Assembly: GCA_016208205.1 (NCBI GenBank)
Contig: JACQYP010000100.1
Coordinates: 1 to 18,104 of the forward strand
Direction of reading: 5' to 3'
DNA from: Candidatus Desantisiibacteriota bacterium
GTDB taxonomy: Bacteria; UBA9089; CG2-30-40-21
Length of the DNA stretch: 18,104 nucleotides
The notes beneath the pieces are model-generated. The model ran no database searches. It was not told where the DNA came from and worked only from the letters and a program-made list of their open reading frames with translations. Positions 1 to 7,935 of the stretch are shown in pieces; position 1 is the first letter of the stretch, and every line of letters begins with the position of its first letter. A program made the translations under genes and the position numbers.

Positions 1-1980
1 GATAAGGATACCGGCATGGTTATCTCACGGTTAGAGCAGAGGAGAAATGTTGATTATACGGTTAAGTATGAGGAGGGAAGATTACTTTTTAAGCAGCCGG
101 TGCCAACTATTGTCAGAAGCAATCTACTGATTGATAAAGATATTCTGGATGGGCATCGGATTTATGTGGTAGCAAATTATGAATACCAGCCGGAAAGCAT
201 GGAAAAGGATGCCGGCGGCATAAGGCTGCAGCAGCAGATAGGCAAAAATTTGAGTGTTGGGGCTACCTATGTAGAGGAGAAACGAAACACCTGTAATTAT
301 CAGCTGCAAGGCACGGATATTGCCCTTAACCTGAGTAAACAGACAAGATTAACAGCTGAATATGCTAAGACACAAGCTCAAGACTACAATAATCAGATAA
401 GCTGGGACGGAGGGCTAAACTTTACGCCAGTGACCACAGATGAGGATAAGCAAGGAGCTGCATGGAAGGCAGAGCTAAGCACAGAAATAGGACAGTGGCT
501 TAAAAAGAGGGATTTTCTCTGGTTAGACGGCTATTATAAGAGGTTAGAGTCAGGCTTTTCCAGTAGTGGTAATATCCAGGAACAAGGGACTGAAAAGTAC
601 GGCGGCAATATTAAGTGGAACCTGACCAAACATAATACCCTGTTACTTAAGCATGATGTTCAGGAGTTGCTGGGAATAGCCAATCCTGTTTCCTCAACCA
701 ATATTGGCGGTCAAAAGCAGAGCCAGGATACCATGCAACTTAGCCATTATTATGGCAAGCTGCATTTAACGGAAGAATATAAACAAATCAGGCTGAATTC
801 TCAAAATAACTCAAAGATAACCGAAAAGGTAGCAGCTCAGGCAGAATTTAAGCCCAATCAAAACATTACCACCTTTATAAAGCATCAGCAGACAATAAAA
901 CAAGAGGCTGATTATCAGACTACCTTAGGCTTGGAGGCAAAATTTACTGAATACTTAAGCGGACGGATACAAAAGACCCTTGGTAAACATGGGCAAAGCG
1001 ACTTGATGGGCTTAGAGGCACTGACCAATAACGGCAGCAAGCTCTATGTTAATCACTCAGAGAACTCATCTAATAGTAAAATGACCACCCTGGGAGCAAA
1101 TGCTAAGCTTACCTCTAATAGTGAAGCTTATGGCCAGTATGAATTGTGCAGCAGCATAGATGGTCAGTCTAACCAGTCCTTGTTAGGGTTAAATAATCTA
1201 TTTGAGATTGCCAAAGGGCTGAAGGTGAATCTAAACCAGGAATGGAGTCGAACGGTCAAGGGCAAGGAGGATAAGTATCGCCAGTCCAGATCAATGGGGA
1301 TTGAGTATTTAGATTCAGATAGACTTAAGACCTCAGCCAAATTAGAGACCATCTCTGAAAAAACTGAAGTAGAAAGGATGCAGACCTTATTGGCTGCTGC
1401 AGCTGATGTTAAGCTGAATCAGGATTTCTCTTTGCTGACCAAGTCACATTGGAGTAAAACTGAGAATCAAACAAAGCAATTAATCGAGGCTAAATTCAGG
1501 GAGATGGGTCTGGGAATAGCTTATCGGCCAATCAAGTATAACTGGGTAAACCTATTAGCAAAATACACCTTCCTTTCTGACCAGAAGCCTCAAACCTATG
1601 AAAAGGAGGCAAATATTGCTTCTCTTGAAGAGGTAGTGGATGTTACTAAGCGGTTGCAGTTGGTCGAGAAATTTGTTCAGAAAGTAGAGAAGAGTTATCC
1701 GGTAGATAAGCCCAAACAAAGCAGCAAAACCCGGTTTTGGCTGCGCAGGTTGAATTATCACATAACCGACAAATGGGATGCAGCGGTTGAATATCGTTGC
1801 TTAAAACAATATGAGGCTAATGATAGTAGAAAGGGTTGGTTATTAGAGGTAAATCGTCAGTTAATTAAATATCTCAGACTGGGGGCAGGTTATAATTTTA
1901 CTGATTTTAAGGATGAGGAATTCTCAAGCAATAACTATTCTTCAAAGGGTTGGTTTATGAGATTGCAGGGTAAGTACTAA
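1..1980 (+). CDS. C-terminal part of a large outer-membrane beta-barrel-like protein (5' end outside window)
   Basis: The frame is open from base 1, so the ATG at 16 is probably internal and the true start lies upstream; 659 residues are visible. The first part carries a motif, DYTVKYEEGRLLFKQPVP, followed by a segment on the pattern 'GHRIYVVANYEYQP'. I recognise this as a recurring arrangement in very large surface proteins of uncultured bacteria, where a repeat-rich N-terminus leads into a barrel. The rest is polar with alternating hydrophobic residues, many short strand-like stretches and almost no long hydrophobic helix. The protein ends WFMRLQGKY; a final aromatic residue is typical of barrels inserted by the BAM complex. 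The last 150 residues (RRLNYHITDKWDAAVEYR, then LRLGAGYNFTDF) are the best conserved part by my recollection. The ligand or role is unknown. The barrel assignment is inference from pattern, not from a matched family. Confidence 0.7.
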   Translation, partial: DKDTGMVISRLEQRRNVDYTVKYEEGRLLFKQPVPTIVRSNLLIDKDILDGHRIYVVANYEYQPESMEKDAGGIRLQQQIGKNLSVGATYVEEKRNTCNYQLQGTDIALNLSKQTRLTAEYAKTQAQDYNNQISWDGGLNFTPVTTDEDKQGAAWKAELSTEIGQWLKKRDFLWLDGYYKRLESGFSSSGNIQEQGTEKYGGNIKWNLTKHNTLLLKHDVQELLGIANPVSSTNIGGQKQSQDTMQLSHYYGKLHLTEEYKQIRLNSQNNSKITEKVAAQAEFKPNQNITTFIKHQQTIKQEADYQTTLGLEAKFTEYLSGRIQKTLGKHGQSDLMGLEALTNNGSKLYVNHSENSSNSKMTTLGANAKLTSNSEAYGQYELCSSIDGQSNQSLLGLNNLFEIAKGLKVNLNQEWSRTVKGKEDKYRQSRSMGIEYLDSDRLKTSAKLETISEKTEVERMQTLLAAAADVKLNQDFSLLTKSHWSKTENQTKQLIEAKFREMGLGIAYRPIKYNWVNLLAKYTFLSDQKPQTYEKEANIASLEEVVDVTKRLQLVEKFVQKVEKSYPVDKPKQSSKTRFWLRRLNYHITDKWDAAVEYRCLKQYEANDSRKGWLLEVNRQLIKYLRLGAGYNFTDFKDEEFSSNNYSSKGWFMRLQGKY

Positions 1981-1986
1981 TTGTGG

Positions 1987-2079
1987 CACAGACATTCTTG
2001 TCTGTGTTTACGGCATATTTCCTGCTGATAAGGCGAAAAGGGGGCAATGGTTTTTGAATCACAGACAGGAATGTCTGTG
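1987..2079. repeat. Pair of CACAGACA palindromes, copy A
   Basis: Two 20-base palindromes, CACAGACATTCTTGTCTGTG at 1987-2006 and CACAGACAGGAATGTCTGTG at 2060-2079, face each other across about 53 bases. The same pair, more perfect, occurs at 4418-4496. Each arm can form its own hairpin, and the two arms can pair with each other. No T-run follows, so a classic terminator is not supported, although it lies just after the stop of the barrel gene. Confidence 0.75.
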
Positions 2080-2210
2080 CTAGCTTACGTCATTCTTGCC
2101 TGTCACAGCAGGGGATGCACCCTTAACCGCTTATGATATTCACCGTTTGTGACGATATATAGTATAATCAGCCACAGGGAATACAGAGATGTTACAAAAA
2201 TACATCTGAT

Positions 2211-2295
2211 TGTAACTACTCAGGTAGATAGACTGAAGGCTGAAGGCTATTCCTAAAAGCCTTCGGTCTTCAGCCTAAATACCTGAGTAGTTACA
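2211..2295. repeat. 85-bp long palindrome with TGAAGGCT core
   Basis: Outer arms TGTAACTACTCAGGTA (2211-2226) and TACCTGAGTAGTTACA (2280-2295) are perfect 16-base inverted repeats. The inner part is also largely self-complementary (an 18-base stretch with about three mismatches), so the whole unit could fold into one long hairpin. The inner motif ACTGAAGGCTGAAGGCT belongs to a family also seen at about 6731-6780, 11800-11834, 12284-12302, 12441-12473 and 13260-13295. The outer arm recurs in part at 13959-13973. Confidence 0.8.
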
Positions 2296-2348
2296 TCTAA
2301 TTTTCATCTGTGCTCTCTGTAACCTCTGTGGCAAAAGAGGATTTCCCT

Positions 2349-4223
2349 ATGTTTATAAAAAAGATCAGTAGCTTAATCCTGATAATTCTGGTTATTAGTA
2401 CACCTGTTTTTGGTCAGATAGTGGTAGATGTAAAGCCGGGTGATACCCTGTGGTCAATTGCTCAAAAATACTTAGGTTCAGGAGAGCTATGGCCTGTTCT
2501 TGCCAGGTACAATCAACTCAAAAATCCTCACCTGGTGTATCAAAGAAATAAAATAGAAATCCCTTGTTTATCAAAGGTAAAGCTAACAGAAACCTTTGGA
2601 CAGGTCAGGATCAAAAAGAAAGGGGAAGCAAGCTTTGTTGAGGCTAAAGAGGGGATGTTTTTAGAGACTTCAGATGAAATAAAAACCGAGGCTGATTCAA
2701 GGGCACAGATAGAGATTGATGAGAAGAGCTTTATTCAGATAAAGCCAAATACCATGGTAAAGATTGATAAACTCCTGACCTGTTCACAAAAAGAGGGTGT
2801 TAGTGCACGGTTAAAGCTTTTTTTTGGTCGAATATTTCTGCAATGCCCTAAAGGTTCTGAATCTGAGGTAGAAACACCAGGGCTTCTTTGCGGGGTAAGA
2901 GGTACTCAGCTTCAAACCTCACATAAAGAAGGTAGTTCTTCAATAGTAGCAGTCTTTGACGGCAAGGTTGCTGCTGAGGCTCAAGGCAAGTTAGTTGAGG
3001 TTGCAGCCGGCTATGGCAGTAAGGCTGTTCAGGGGCAAGCCCCATCCTTACCTACAAAACTTCCTTTGCCGCCGCCTTTAGCCTTGCCTGAAGATATGAT
3101 GGCTGCCTCAAATAAGAGGCCGGCCTTTAGCTGGCAACCTGTATCTAATGCAGCAGGTTATCATTTTGAATTAGCCAAGGATACTGATTTTAATCAGGTC
3201 ATCTGGGAGGTAGAGGGCACCTCGTCTCTCAACCTGATCCCTTCCTTCAATCTGCCGGAGAGACAGTATTATTGGCATGTCAGCAGCATTGATCAACAAG
3301 GGATAGAGGGTGGCTTCAGTCATTGCCGGCTGTTGAAGATTATTACCAAAAGGTTAAACCTTTCTCTGGTACCAGACCCACCAATATATATACAGAAAGG
3401 TATCAATTTTGCCTCAGACAGATGTATTTTCCATCTTAAGCCGATTAATATTGAGGAACATGTTGGCAGGATCATGATTGATATAGATGGACAGGGCTTT
3501 CAGGTTTATTGCCGGCCAATCTCATTTAAGGAACAAGGCAGCCATACCATTTTGTATTACCCGGTTGATCTTTTAGGTTGCAGGGGTGAGACTGAGGAAT
3601 TCAAGGTTATCATTGAAACCGGTTCCCCAGAGGTGGAGATAATTGCAGATAAGGTGATAAAATTAGATAATGATGTGTATGCCTTAAAGGAAAATCAATT
3701 CAGCCTTTTTGCTGAGGATACAGGAATTGGTGTAGAAAAGATTGTCTATGCCCTCAATCAAGAGGAGTATCAAGAGTACAAATGCCCATTTTCAATTGCC
3801 GGGCTTCCTGACGGCAGGCATAAGATTAGATTTAAGGCAAGGGATTTCGTTGGAAATTGGTCTGAGGAAAAGGAGTTTTTGGTAGCGATAGATAGTGTCC
3901 CGCCTTGCCTTGACATTAACCTCTCAACACCTCAGAAAAAGAAGGGTCTTAGTGGACAACCAATATCTTTTTTCAGTATCCTGCTTACCCTTTCTGCTGA
4001 TGACCCGGTTGGTGTTTCAAAGATTCTGCTTGAGGTAGATGGAGGAGGCTTAAAGGAATACAAAGAGCCTTTGGTGATTGACAGTACAAAATCCCATAGA
4101 TTCAGGTGCCGAGTAGAAGATAAACTGGGAAACTGGCAGGAGAAGGAATTTACATCAAAAAAAGACTATCGGTTGAAGATTATTCTTTTGTTGTTAGCTG
4201 TAGGGGGGTATGGGTTGTTTTAA
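2349..4223 (+). CDS. Secreted LysM and FecR domain protein with OmpL47-like repeats
   Basis: 624 residues from the ATG at 2349. This start is preferred over an in-frame GTG at 2310 because it has an AGAGG ribosome site about 8 bases upstream and begins directly with a signal peptide (residues 1-22, ending VFG). A LysM domain follows (about 26-72: KPGDTLWSIAQKYLG, then the NP.lvY and IEIP ends), suggesting peptidoglycan binding. A FecR-like domain spans about 105-228, with the hallmark GVRGTQLQT at 182-190. Next come an Fn3-like segment (about 256-325) and three repeats resembling OmpL47 (near 370-420, 450-515 and 548-600; pattern 'G.eki.yalN...Y..P' then 'ArDfvGNwSee'). The C-terminus is a basic residue group followed by a hydrophobic stretch, YRLKIILLLLAVGGYGLF, that could anchor in a membrane. 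It is convergent with the CHASE2 kinase gene. Exact function unknown; domain calls are by eye. Confidence 0.85.
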   Translation: MFIKKISSLILIILVISTPVFGQIVVDVKPGDTLWSIAQKYLGSGELWPVLARYNQLKNPHLVYQRNKIEIPCLSKVKLTETFGQVRIKKKGEASFVEAKEGMFLETSDEIKTEADSRAQIEIDEKSFIQIKPNTMVKIDKLLTCSQKEGVSARLKLFFGRIFLQCPKGSESEVETPGLLCGVRGTQLQTSHKEGSSSIVAVFDGKVAAEAQGKLVEVAAGYGSKAVQGQAPSLPTKLPLPPPLALPEDMMAASNKRPAFSWQPVSNAAGYHFELAKDTDFNQVIWEVEGTSSLNLIPSFNLPERQYYWHVSSIDQQGIEGGFSHCRLLKIITKRLNLSLVPDPPIYIQKGINFASDRCIFHLKPINIEEHVGRIMIDIDGQGFQVYCRPISFKEQGSHTILYYPVDLLGCRGETEEFKVIIETGSPEVEIIADKVIKLDNDVYALKENQFSLFAEDTGIGVEKIVYALNQEEYQEYKCPFSIAGLPDGRHKIRFKARDFVGNWSEEKEFLVAIDSVPPCLDINLSTPQKKKGLSGQPISFFSILLTLSADDPVGVSKILLEVDGGGLKEYKEPLVIDSTKSHRFRCRVEDKLGNWQEKEFTSKKDYRLKIILLLLAVGGYGLF

Positions 4224-4417
4224 GGGTTCACGGTTGAATGTAATCCAAGATTCTATCTTGGCTATAACCTGATTTCCTGTGCAAGCAGAAATTTACCACA
4301 GAGGCATAGAGGGAAATGCTATCTGTCTTAATAGGTTAACGCAAAGGTCGCAGAGGAAACGCAGAGGAGATCAGGGCAAACCGCCTTCTAACCCCCTCCT
4401 ATCCCTCGTCAGCAGAG

Positions 4418-4496
4418 GGTAACACAGACATTCTTGTCTGTGATTCGATGATGTGGACAAGTGGTCTAAATCACAGACAAGAATGTCTGTGTTACC
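4418..4496. repeat. 28-bp perfect inverted pair built on CACAGACA, copy B
   Basis: Arms at 4418-4445 and 4469-4496 are exact reverse complements over 28 bases, separated by 23 bases. Each arm contains the self-palindrome CACAGACATTCTTGTCTGTG or its complement. It is the same family as 1987-2079, where the arms have diverged. The perfect match suggests recent arrival or ongoing conversion between arms. Confidence 0.85.
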
Positions 4497-4550
4497 TTAC
4501 CAGAATATGTTCAGTCAGTTTATGGAGAATATGGGGAGAATATGGAGAAT

Positions 4551-4599
4551 ATGGGGACACATCCCATATTATTTGGGGAAATATGGGATGTGTCCCCAT
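4551..4599. repeat. REP-like hairpin, 20-bp perfect inverted repeat
   Basis: ATGGGGACACATCCCATATT (4551-4570) and its exact complement (4580-4599) surround a 9-base loop. Hairpins of the type 'GGGGACA...TGTCCCC' are, from memory, commonly found beside REP-associated tyrosine transposase (RAYT, IS200/IS605-like) genes. No such transposase is in this window. It lies between convergent genes and might help to end transcription, but no T-run follows either arm. Confidence 0.8.
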
Positions 4600-4656
4600 G
4601 TTTCTAAGTATAATTCAAAAAGGGTTCAAGGGTTCAATCCGTGTCTCTGTGGTGAA

Positions 4657-6582
4657 TTATATAGGTCGAAAAGACTGCGGCAAAATAACCGTAAATACAC
4701 TACCGTTTCCTACCTCGCTTTCCAACCGGATAGATCCGCCATGTTTTTCAACAATACTCTTTACAATTGACAATCCCAGCCCTGTACCGGATATTTCAGT
4801 CCGCCGAGCGGTCTTTGTTCGGAAAAACTTGTCAAATACCTTTTTCTGATCTTCCTTAGAGATGCCCATTCCTGTATCCTTGACACTCACCCTGATATTT
4901 CCTGCTTCAATCTCAGCATCTAATATTACCTCCCCTTGTTCAGGGGTATACTTAACAGCATTATTTACCAGATTATCCAATACCTGTCTCAGCCTCGTCT
5001 TATCTCCCTTAAGAAGAAGCGATTCCTCTGGTATGTTTATGTGCAAATGGATATCCTTTTTTTTGGCTATTGGGATAAATGTCTGACTGACAGCAATAAG
5101 AATCTCATTAAGATTAAATTCTTCCATCTTCATTCCAATCTTACCTGACTCTATCTTGGCTACATCCAAAAAATTCTCAATCAGATTTATCAACCGATCA
5201 GTATTTTCATTAACCATATCCAAAAATTTTCGTTGTTTTTCATTGATTGTGCCTGCGTCTCCATCTAAGAGCATGCTGGTATAACCCTTAACAGAGGTAA
5301 GCGGTGTCCGGAATTCATGGGCAACCATTGACATTAGATCTGATTTCAGCTCATCAAGCTCTTTCAACTCTCTGGTCAGCATGGCAATAGCCTCTACCTG
5401 CTCTCCCATATCCTCTTCATTTCGACTACCCTTAAAAAACTCAAGTATCTTCTCATGCAGCTTGTGTTCTACTATCAAAACCTTTGCCAGCATAACTCCT
5501 GTAGCCACCAGAGCTACTGTTAGTAAAAGAGGGACAACAGGCAGTTGAAGATATAGATATGAGAAAGATAGAAAAGAAATAAGTATAATCCCTGCCAGTA
5601 TCGATAGGGTTATTATTACATCATGCTCAATCTTTGCCCCTTTAATGAGAAGAGCTGTTATAAGTCCAAGGATAAAGATTAGCAGGATAATAGCTATCCT
5701 GCTTAATGGAACAATATAACTCTGGTTTAGAATATTTTTGATTATATTTGCTTGAACCTCTACGCCGCTTATAATATTTAAGTCTTTTGAAAATGGGGTT
5801 GACTTCTCATCAGTTAGCCCTTTGGCAACAGACCCAACCAAAACTATTCTATCTTTGAAATAGTTAACCGGAAATTTTTCTTTTAATACCTTATAGTAAG
5901 ATATTTGTTCAAACCTTGTGCCTCCAAAATTTATATACATAATTCTTTTAGGTACCCTTAAATCTCCAACAGCAAAGGTATCTTCTAACTCGTGTATCTT
6001 ATCCACCTTCAGATAGTTACGCACTATTTCCAGTCCAAAGGCAAAGAACCTATTGTCCCGGATCTCCTGAACCAAGGACACCTGTCGTACAATGCCGTCA
6101 GATGAAACCTCTATATTCCCATAGCCAAGTCCTGCTGCTGCTTTAGCCAATTCTGGAAATGGTTGAATCCATTTCAGGTCTCCTTCAATGTCACCACAGG
6201 TTAACAGATAACTAACGCACCTGGCTGCTGTTGTGGCTTCAATCAATCTTCTGTCTCCCAGGGGATACTGTCTATCCGGCTCAGCAAAAAGTATATCCAT
6301 GCCGATTGTCTTAACCCCTGCCTGATGCAGCCTGTCAATCAATTCTGCATGATATTTTCTATTCCATGGCCACCTGCCAATCTTCTTCAGGCTTTGTTCA
6401 TCTATGGCTACTATAATTATTCTTTTATCAGGAGACTGTTCGCCTCGTAGTCGGAATTTCATATCATACCATAGCCATTCCATGCCCTCTAAAACGCCGG
6501 ACACATACAATATTGATACAAAAATGCCCACAACAAGGCCAACCAATAATCTTATTTTTCTTTGCTTTCTAACCTTTTCCAT
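4657..6582 (-). CDS. CHASE2-domain membrane sensor histidine kinase
   Basis: 641 residues with GGGAG as ribosome site about 6 bases before the ATG at 6582. Order: transmembrane helix about 11-31; extracytoplasmic CHASE2 domain about 35-285 (DEQSLKKIGRWPWNR, then GMDILFAEPD, and later FKDRIVLVGSVAKGLTDEKSTPF, all typical); three more transmembrane helices about 295-370; a short linker; HisKA with the phospho-accepting His422 in MVAHEFRTP; and HATPase_c with N-box NLVNNAVKYTP (about 537-547), DTGMGI (569-574) and GTGLGLSI (599-606). All kinase motifs are intact. It should autophosphorylate in response to an envelope signal and pass phosphate to a regulator, most simply the one two genes upstream. 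CHASE2 is often fused to adenylate cyclase; here the output is a kinase. It is last of three minus-strand genes, 185 bases after the HD-GYP gene. Confidence 0.92.
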   Translation of the reverse strand: MEKVRKQRKIRLLVGLVVGIFVSILYVSGVLEGMEWLWYDMKFRLRGEQSPDKRIIIVAIDEQSLKKIGRWPWNRKYHAELIDRLHQAGVKTIGMDILFAEPDRQYPLGDRRLIEATTAARCVSYLLTCGDIEGDLKWIQPFPELAKAAAGLGYGNIEVSSDGIVRQVSLVQEIRDNRFFAFGLEIVRNYLKVDKIHELEDTFAVGDLRVPKRIMYINFGGTRFEQISYYKVLKEKFPVNYFKDRIVLVGSVAKGLTDEKSTPFSKDLNIISGVEVQANIIKNILNQSYIVPLSRIAIILLIFILGLITALLIKGAKIEHDVIITLSILAGIILISFLSFSYLYLQLPVVPLLLTVALVATGVMLAKVLIVEHKLHEKILEFFKGSRNEEDMGEQVEAIAMLTRELKELDELKSDLMSMVAHEFRTPLTSVKGYTSMLLDGDAGTINEKQRKFLDMVNENTDRLINLIENFLDVAKIESGKIGMKMEEFNLNEILIAVSQTFIPIAKKKDIHLHINIPEESLLLKGDKTRLRQVLDNLVNNAVKYTPEQGEVILDAEIEAGNIRVSVKDTGMGISKEDQKKVFDKFFRTKTARRTEISGTGLGLSIVKSIVEKHGGSIRLESEVGNGSVFTVILPQSFRPI

Positions 6583-6730
6583 TCTTTTCTCCCAGCACCT
6601 TCCCTAACCCCTCCAATGAATAGAGGGGGAAGTAAGGTAAGGAATCATCTCAGTAAGCAACTAACATGGGCAAGAAGGTCAACTATTCCACCAGAGGTAT
6701 AGGCTAAAGGCGAGGGGTTTTATCCTTTAA

Positions 6731-6779
6731 CCTTCAGTCTAACAGCCTTCAGCCTTCAGCCTTCAGCCTAAGTAATTAC
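6731..6779 (-). repeat. TGAAGGC repeat copy covering the HD-GYP stop codon
   Basis: Tandem 7-base units AGCCTTC (6744-6770 on the plus strand, three units plus a partial) continue into CTAAGTAATTAC. Read on the minus strand this is GTAATTAC-TTAG-GCTGAAGGCTGAAGG, and its TAG (6768-6770) is the stop codon of the HD-GYP gene. It is related to the core and outer arm of the 2211-2295 palindrome. It also makes up part of the 185-base gap before the kinase gene. Confidence 0.65.
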
Positions 6780-7934
6780 TTCCTCATATCCTCTGAGCCT
6801 CAAGAATGCCTCTATGATTTCAGGGTCATGTTGAGAGCCGGCATTCCGCTTAAGCTCTTTACATGCCTCCTGCTGGCTCATCCCTTTTCGATATGCCCTA
6901 TCAGAGGTCATAGCATCATAGGCATCAGCTACAGCAATGATTCTGGCAATAAGGGGAATATTTTTATCTATCAGTTTGTCAGGATAGCCTTTTCCATCAT
7001 ATCGTTCATGATGATGCTTTACCCCTGGAGTAATGGCTCTTATCTCTTCAAATGTCATTTGAAGCAGAGATAATGGTATCGATTTAAGGTCTCCAATAGG
7101 TTCAAGGATGTGGGCACCCTTAATTGGATGTTTTTTTATCTTTTCCCAGTCATTATCATCCAGCTTGCCTTCCTTATGGAGTACCTCCTCCGGCACACCA
7201 ATCTTACCCACATCATGCATAATTGCTGCCAATTTAAGGGTTACCCTTTCCTTATCACTCAGGCCAAGCTCATCTGCTAACCCTAAGGAGTACTCTGTCA
7301 CCCGTTTTGAATGCCCATGGGTGTAAGTATCCTTTTCATCAATAGCAAATGAAAGGGACTCCACCGCTGAAAAGAACAGGTTTTGAATATTGGTATATAA
7401 CCTTGCGTTTTCAATGATAATGGATACTATAACACCCAGTGTTTCAAGGAGTTTCATATCAGTAGAATAAAACGGCTGGCCATTAAGTTTATCACTTAAA
7501 CAGATAGCCCCAACCCTCTTTTCTTTGATCCCTAAAGGAACCACCAATACCGAGGACTTCAAATCAAATAATGCCTCTTCTTCACTCAGTATTTCATCTC
7601 CGATCATTGGTCTTCCCTCTTCCATTACCCTGCTGATTAATCCTCTTCCTCGTTCATACTCATCCTCAATAAGCCTCTGGGCTATTTCATCAAGTCCTTG
7701 TGAGGCTTTAAGATGCAGTCTACCTGTTTTCTCATCAATCAGCATTACAAATCCCCATCTGGCACCAGAGATATTAACAGCCTCGTTTAGTACCTCACTG
7801 GAGACTCTATCCGTATCAAGGATATTTCCAAGCCTTGAAACAAGATCATAGACAAGACCCAGCTCCTCGTATGTACTGAGGAGTTTTTGGGTCATTAAAG
7901 AAAGTTCCTTTTCTAACTGTTCAGTTCTATTCAT
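6768..7934 (-). CDS. GAF and HD-GYP domain protein, probable cyclic-di-GMP phosphodiesterase
   Basis: 388 residues from the ATG at 7934, which starts one base after the regulator's TAA and has AGGTG six bases upstream. An in-frame GTG at 7943 would overlap the regulator by 8 bases and has a weaker ribosome site. Numbering below is from the GTG. A short coiled start (1-30) leads to a GAF domain (about 31-185), then HD-GYP (about 193-380). The metal-binding and signature motifs are present: HGHSKRV (210-216), HDVGKIGVP (243-251), HHHERYDGKGYP (310-321) and ARIIAVADAYDAMTSDRAYR. It should hydrolyse cyclic-di-GMP, with the GAF domain sensing a small ligand or partner. It is translationally coupled to the receiver gene. 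Odd feature: about 15 extra residues (288-302) between HD and GYP, encoded by a palindrome (see 7038-7082). Confidence 0.92.
   Translation of the reverse strand: MNRTEQLEKELSLMTQKLLSTYEELGLVYDLVSRLGNILDTDRVSSEVLNEAVNISGARWGFVMLIDEKTGRLHLKASQGLDEIAQRLIEDEYERGRGLISRVMEEGRPMIGDEILSEEEALFDLKSSVLVVPLGIKEKRVGAICLSDKLNGQPFYSTDMKLLETLGVIVSIIIENARLYTNIQNLFFSAVESLSFAIDEKDTYTHGHSKRVTEYSLGLADELGLSDKERVTLKLAAIMHDVGKIGVPEEVLHKEGKLDDNDWEKIKKHPIKGAHILEPIGDLKSIPLSLLQMTFEEIRAITPGVKHHHERYDGKGYPDKLIDKNIPLIARIIAVADAYDAMTSDRAYRKGMSQQEACKELKRNAGSQHDPEIIEAFLRLRGYEEVIT
7038..7082 (-). repeat. In-frame palindrome-bearing insertion inside HD-GYP domain
   Basis: Compared with the usual family spacing as I recall it (ILEPI..LK directly followed by ..PGV.HHHE), this protein has 15 additional residues, SIPLSLLQMTFEEIR, encoded by 45 bases. 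Those 45 bases contain an almost perfect palindrome: 7040-7054 (TTATCTCTTCAAATG) pairs with 7056-7073, with only three unpaired bases. The length is a multiple of three, so the frame is kept. Confidence 0.6.
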
Positions 7935-7935
7935 C

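Larger units (their letters stand above)
1981..2348. other. Gene-free stretch filled with palindromic repeats
   Basis: No credible gene. It holds a pair of CACAGACA palindromes (1987-2079), a related fragment near 2091-2112, an 85-bp long palindrome (2211-2295), and two inverted 'ccacag...acagag' type segments (about 2171-2195 and 2309-2333) that bracket the long palindrome. A TATAAT at 2163-2168 has no convincing -35 box at the right distance, so I do not call a promoter. The repeat at 2309-2333 makes an in-frame GTG (2310) upstream of the LysM-FecR gene, but the better start is the ATG at 2349. Confidence 0.6.
4224..4656. other. Convergent gene-free stretch rich in repeats
   Basis: It lies between the ends of the LysM-FecR gene and the CHASE2 kinase gene. 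There is no credible gene; the small open frames here read through repeats. Contents in order: an 11-base match to the end of the 8446/13314 element (GTTCACGGTTG, 4226-4236), a small hairpin CCAAGAT-TCT-ATCTTGG (4245-4261) that could weakly end transcription, cacagagg/cgcagagg-type low-complexity sequence (about 4294-4371), the 28-bp inverted pair (4418-4496), short GGAGAATATGG repeats (about 4523-4551), a 20-bp inverted pair (4551-4599), and a tandem duplication GGGTTCAA x2 (4622-4637). Confidence 0.65.

Noticed and set aside
2140..2168. Promoter for the LysM-FecR gene using TATAAT at 2163-2168
   Set aside because: No acceptable -35 hexamer at 16-18 bases upstream, and the leader would pass through the 85-bp palindrome.
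1981..4656. CRISPR array or composite transposon made by the repeat pairs around the LysM-FecR gene
   Set aside because: The repeats are palindromes without regular spacers, and no transposase or target duplication is visible.
4448..4849. Two overlapping open frames on the plus strand over the repeats and the end of the kinase gene
   Set aside because: They read through two inverted repeats and then antisense to the kinase; no ribosome site or family resemblance.
4657..6582. CHASE2 adenylate cyclase
   Set aside because: The C-terminal part has HisKA and HATPase motifs (MVAHEFRTP, DTGMGI, GTGLGLSI), not a cyclase domain.
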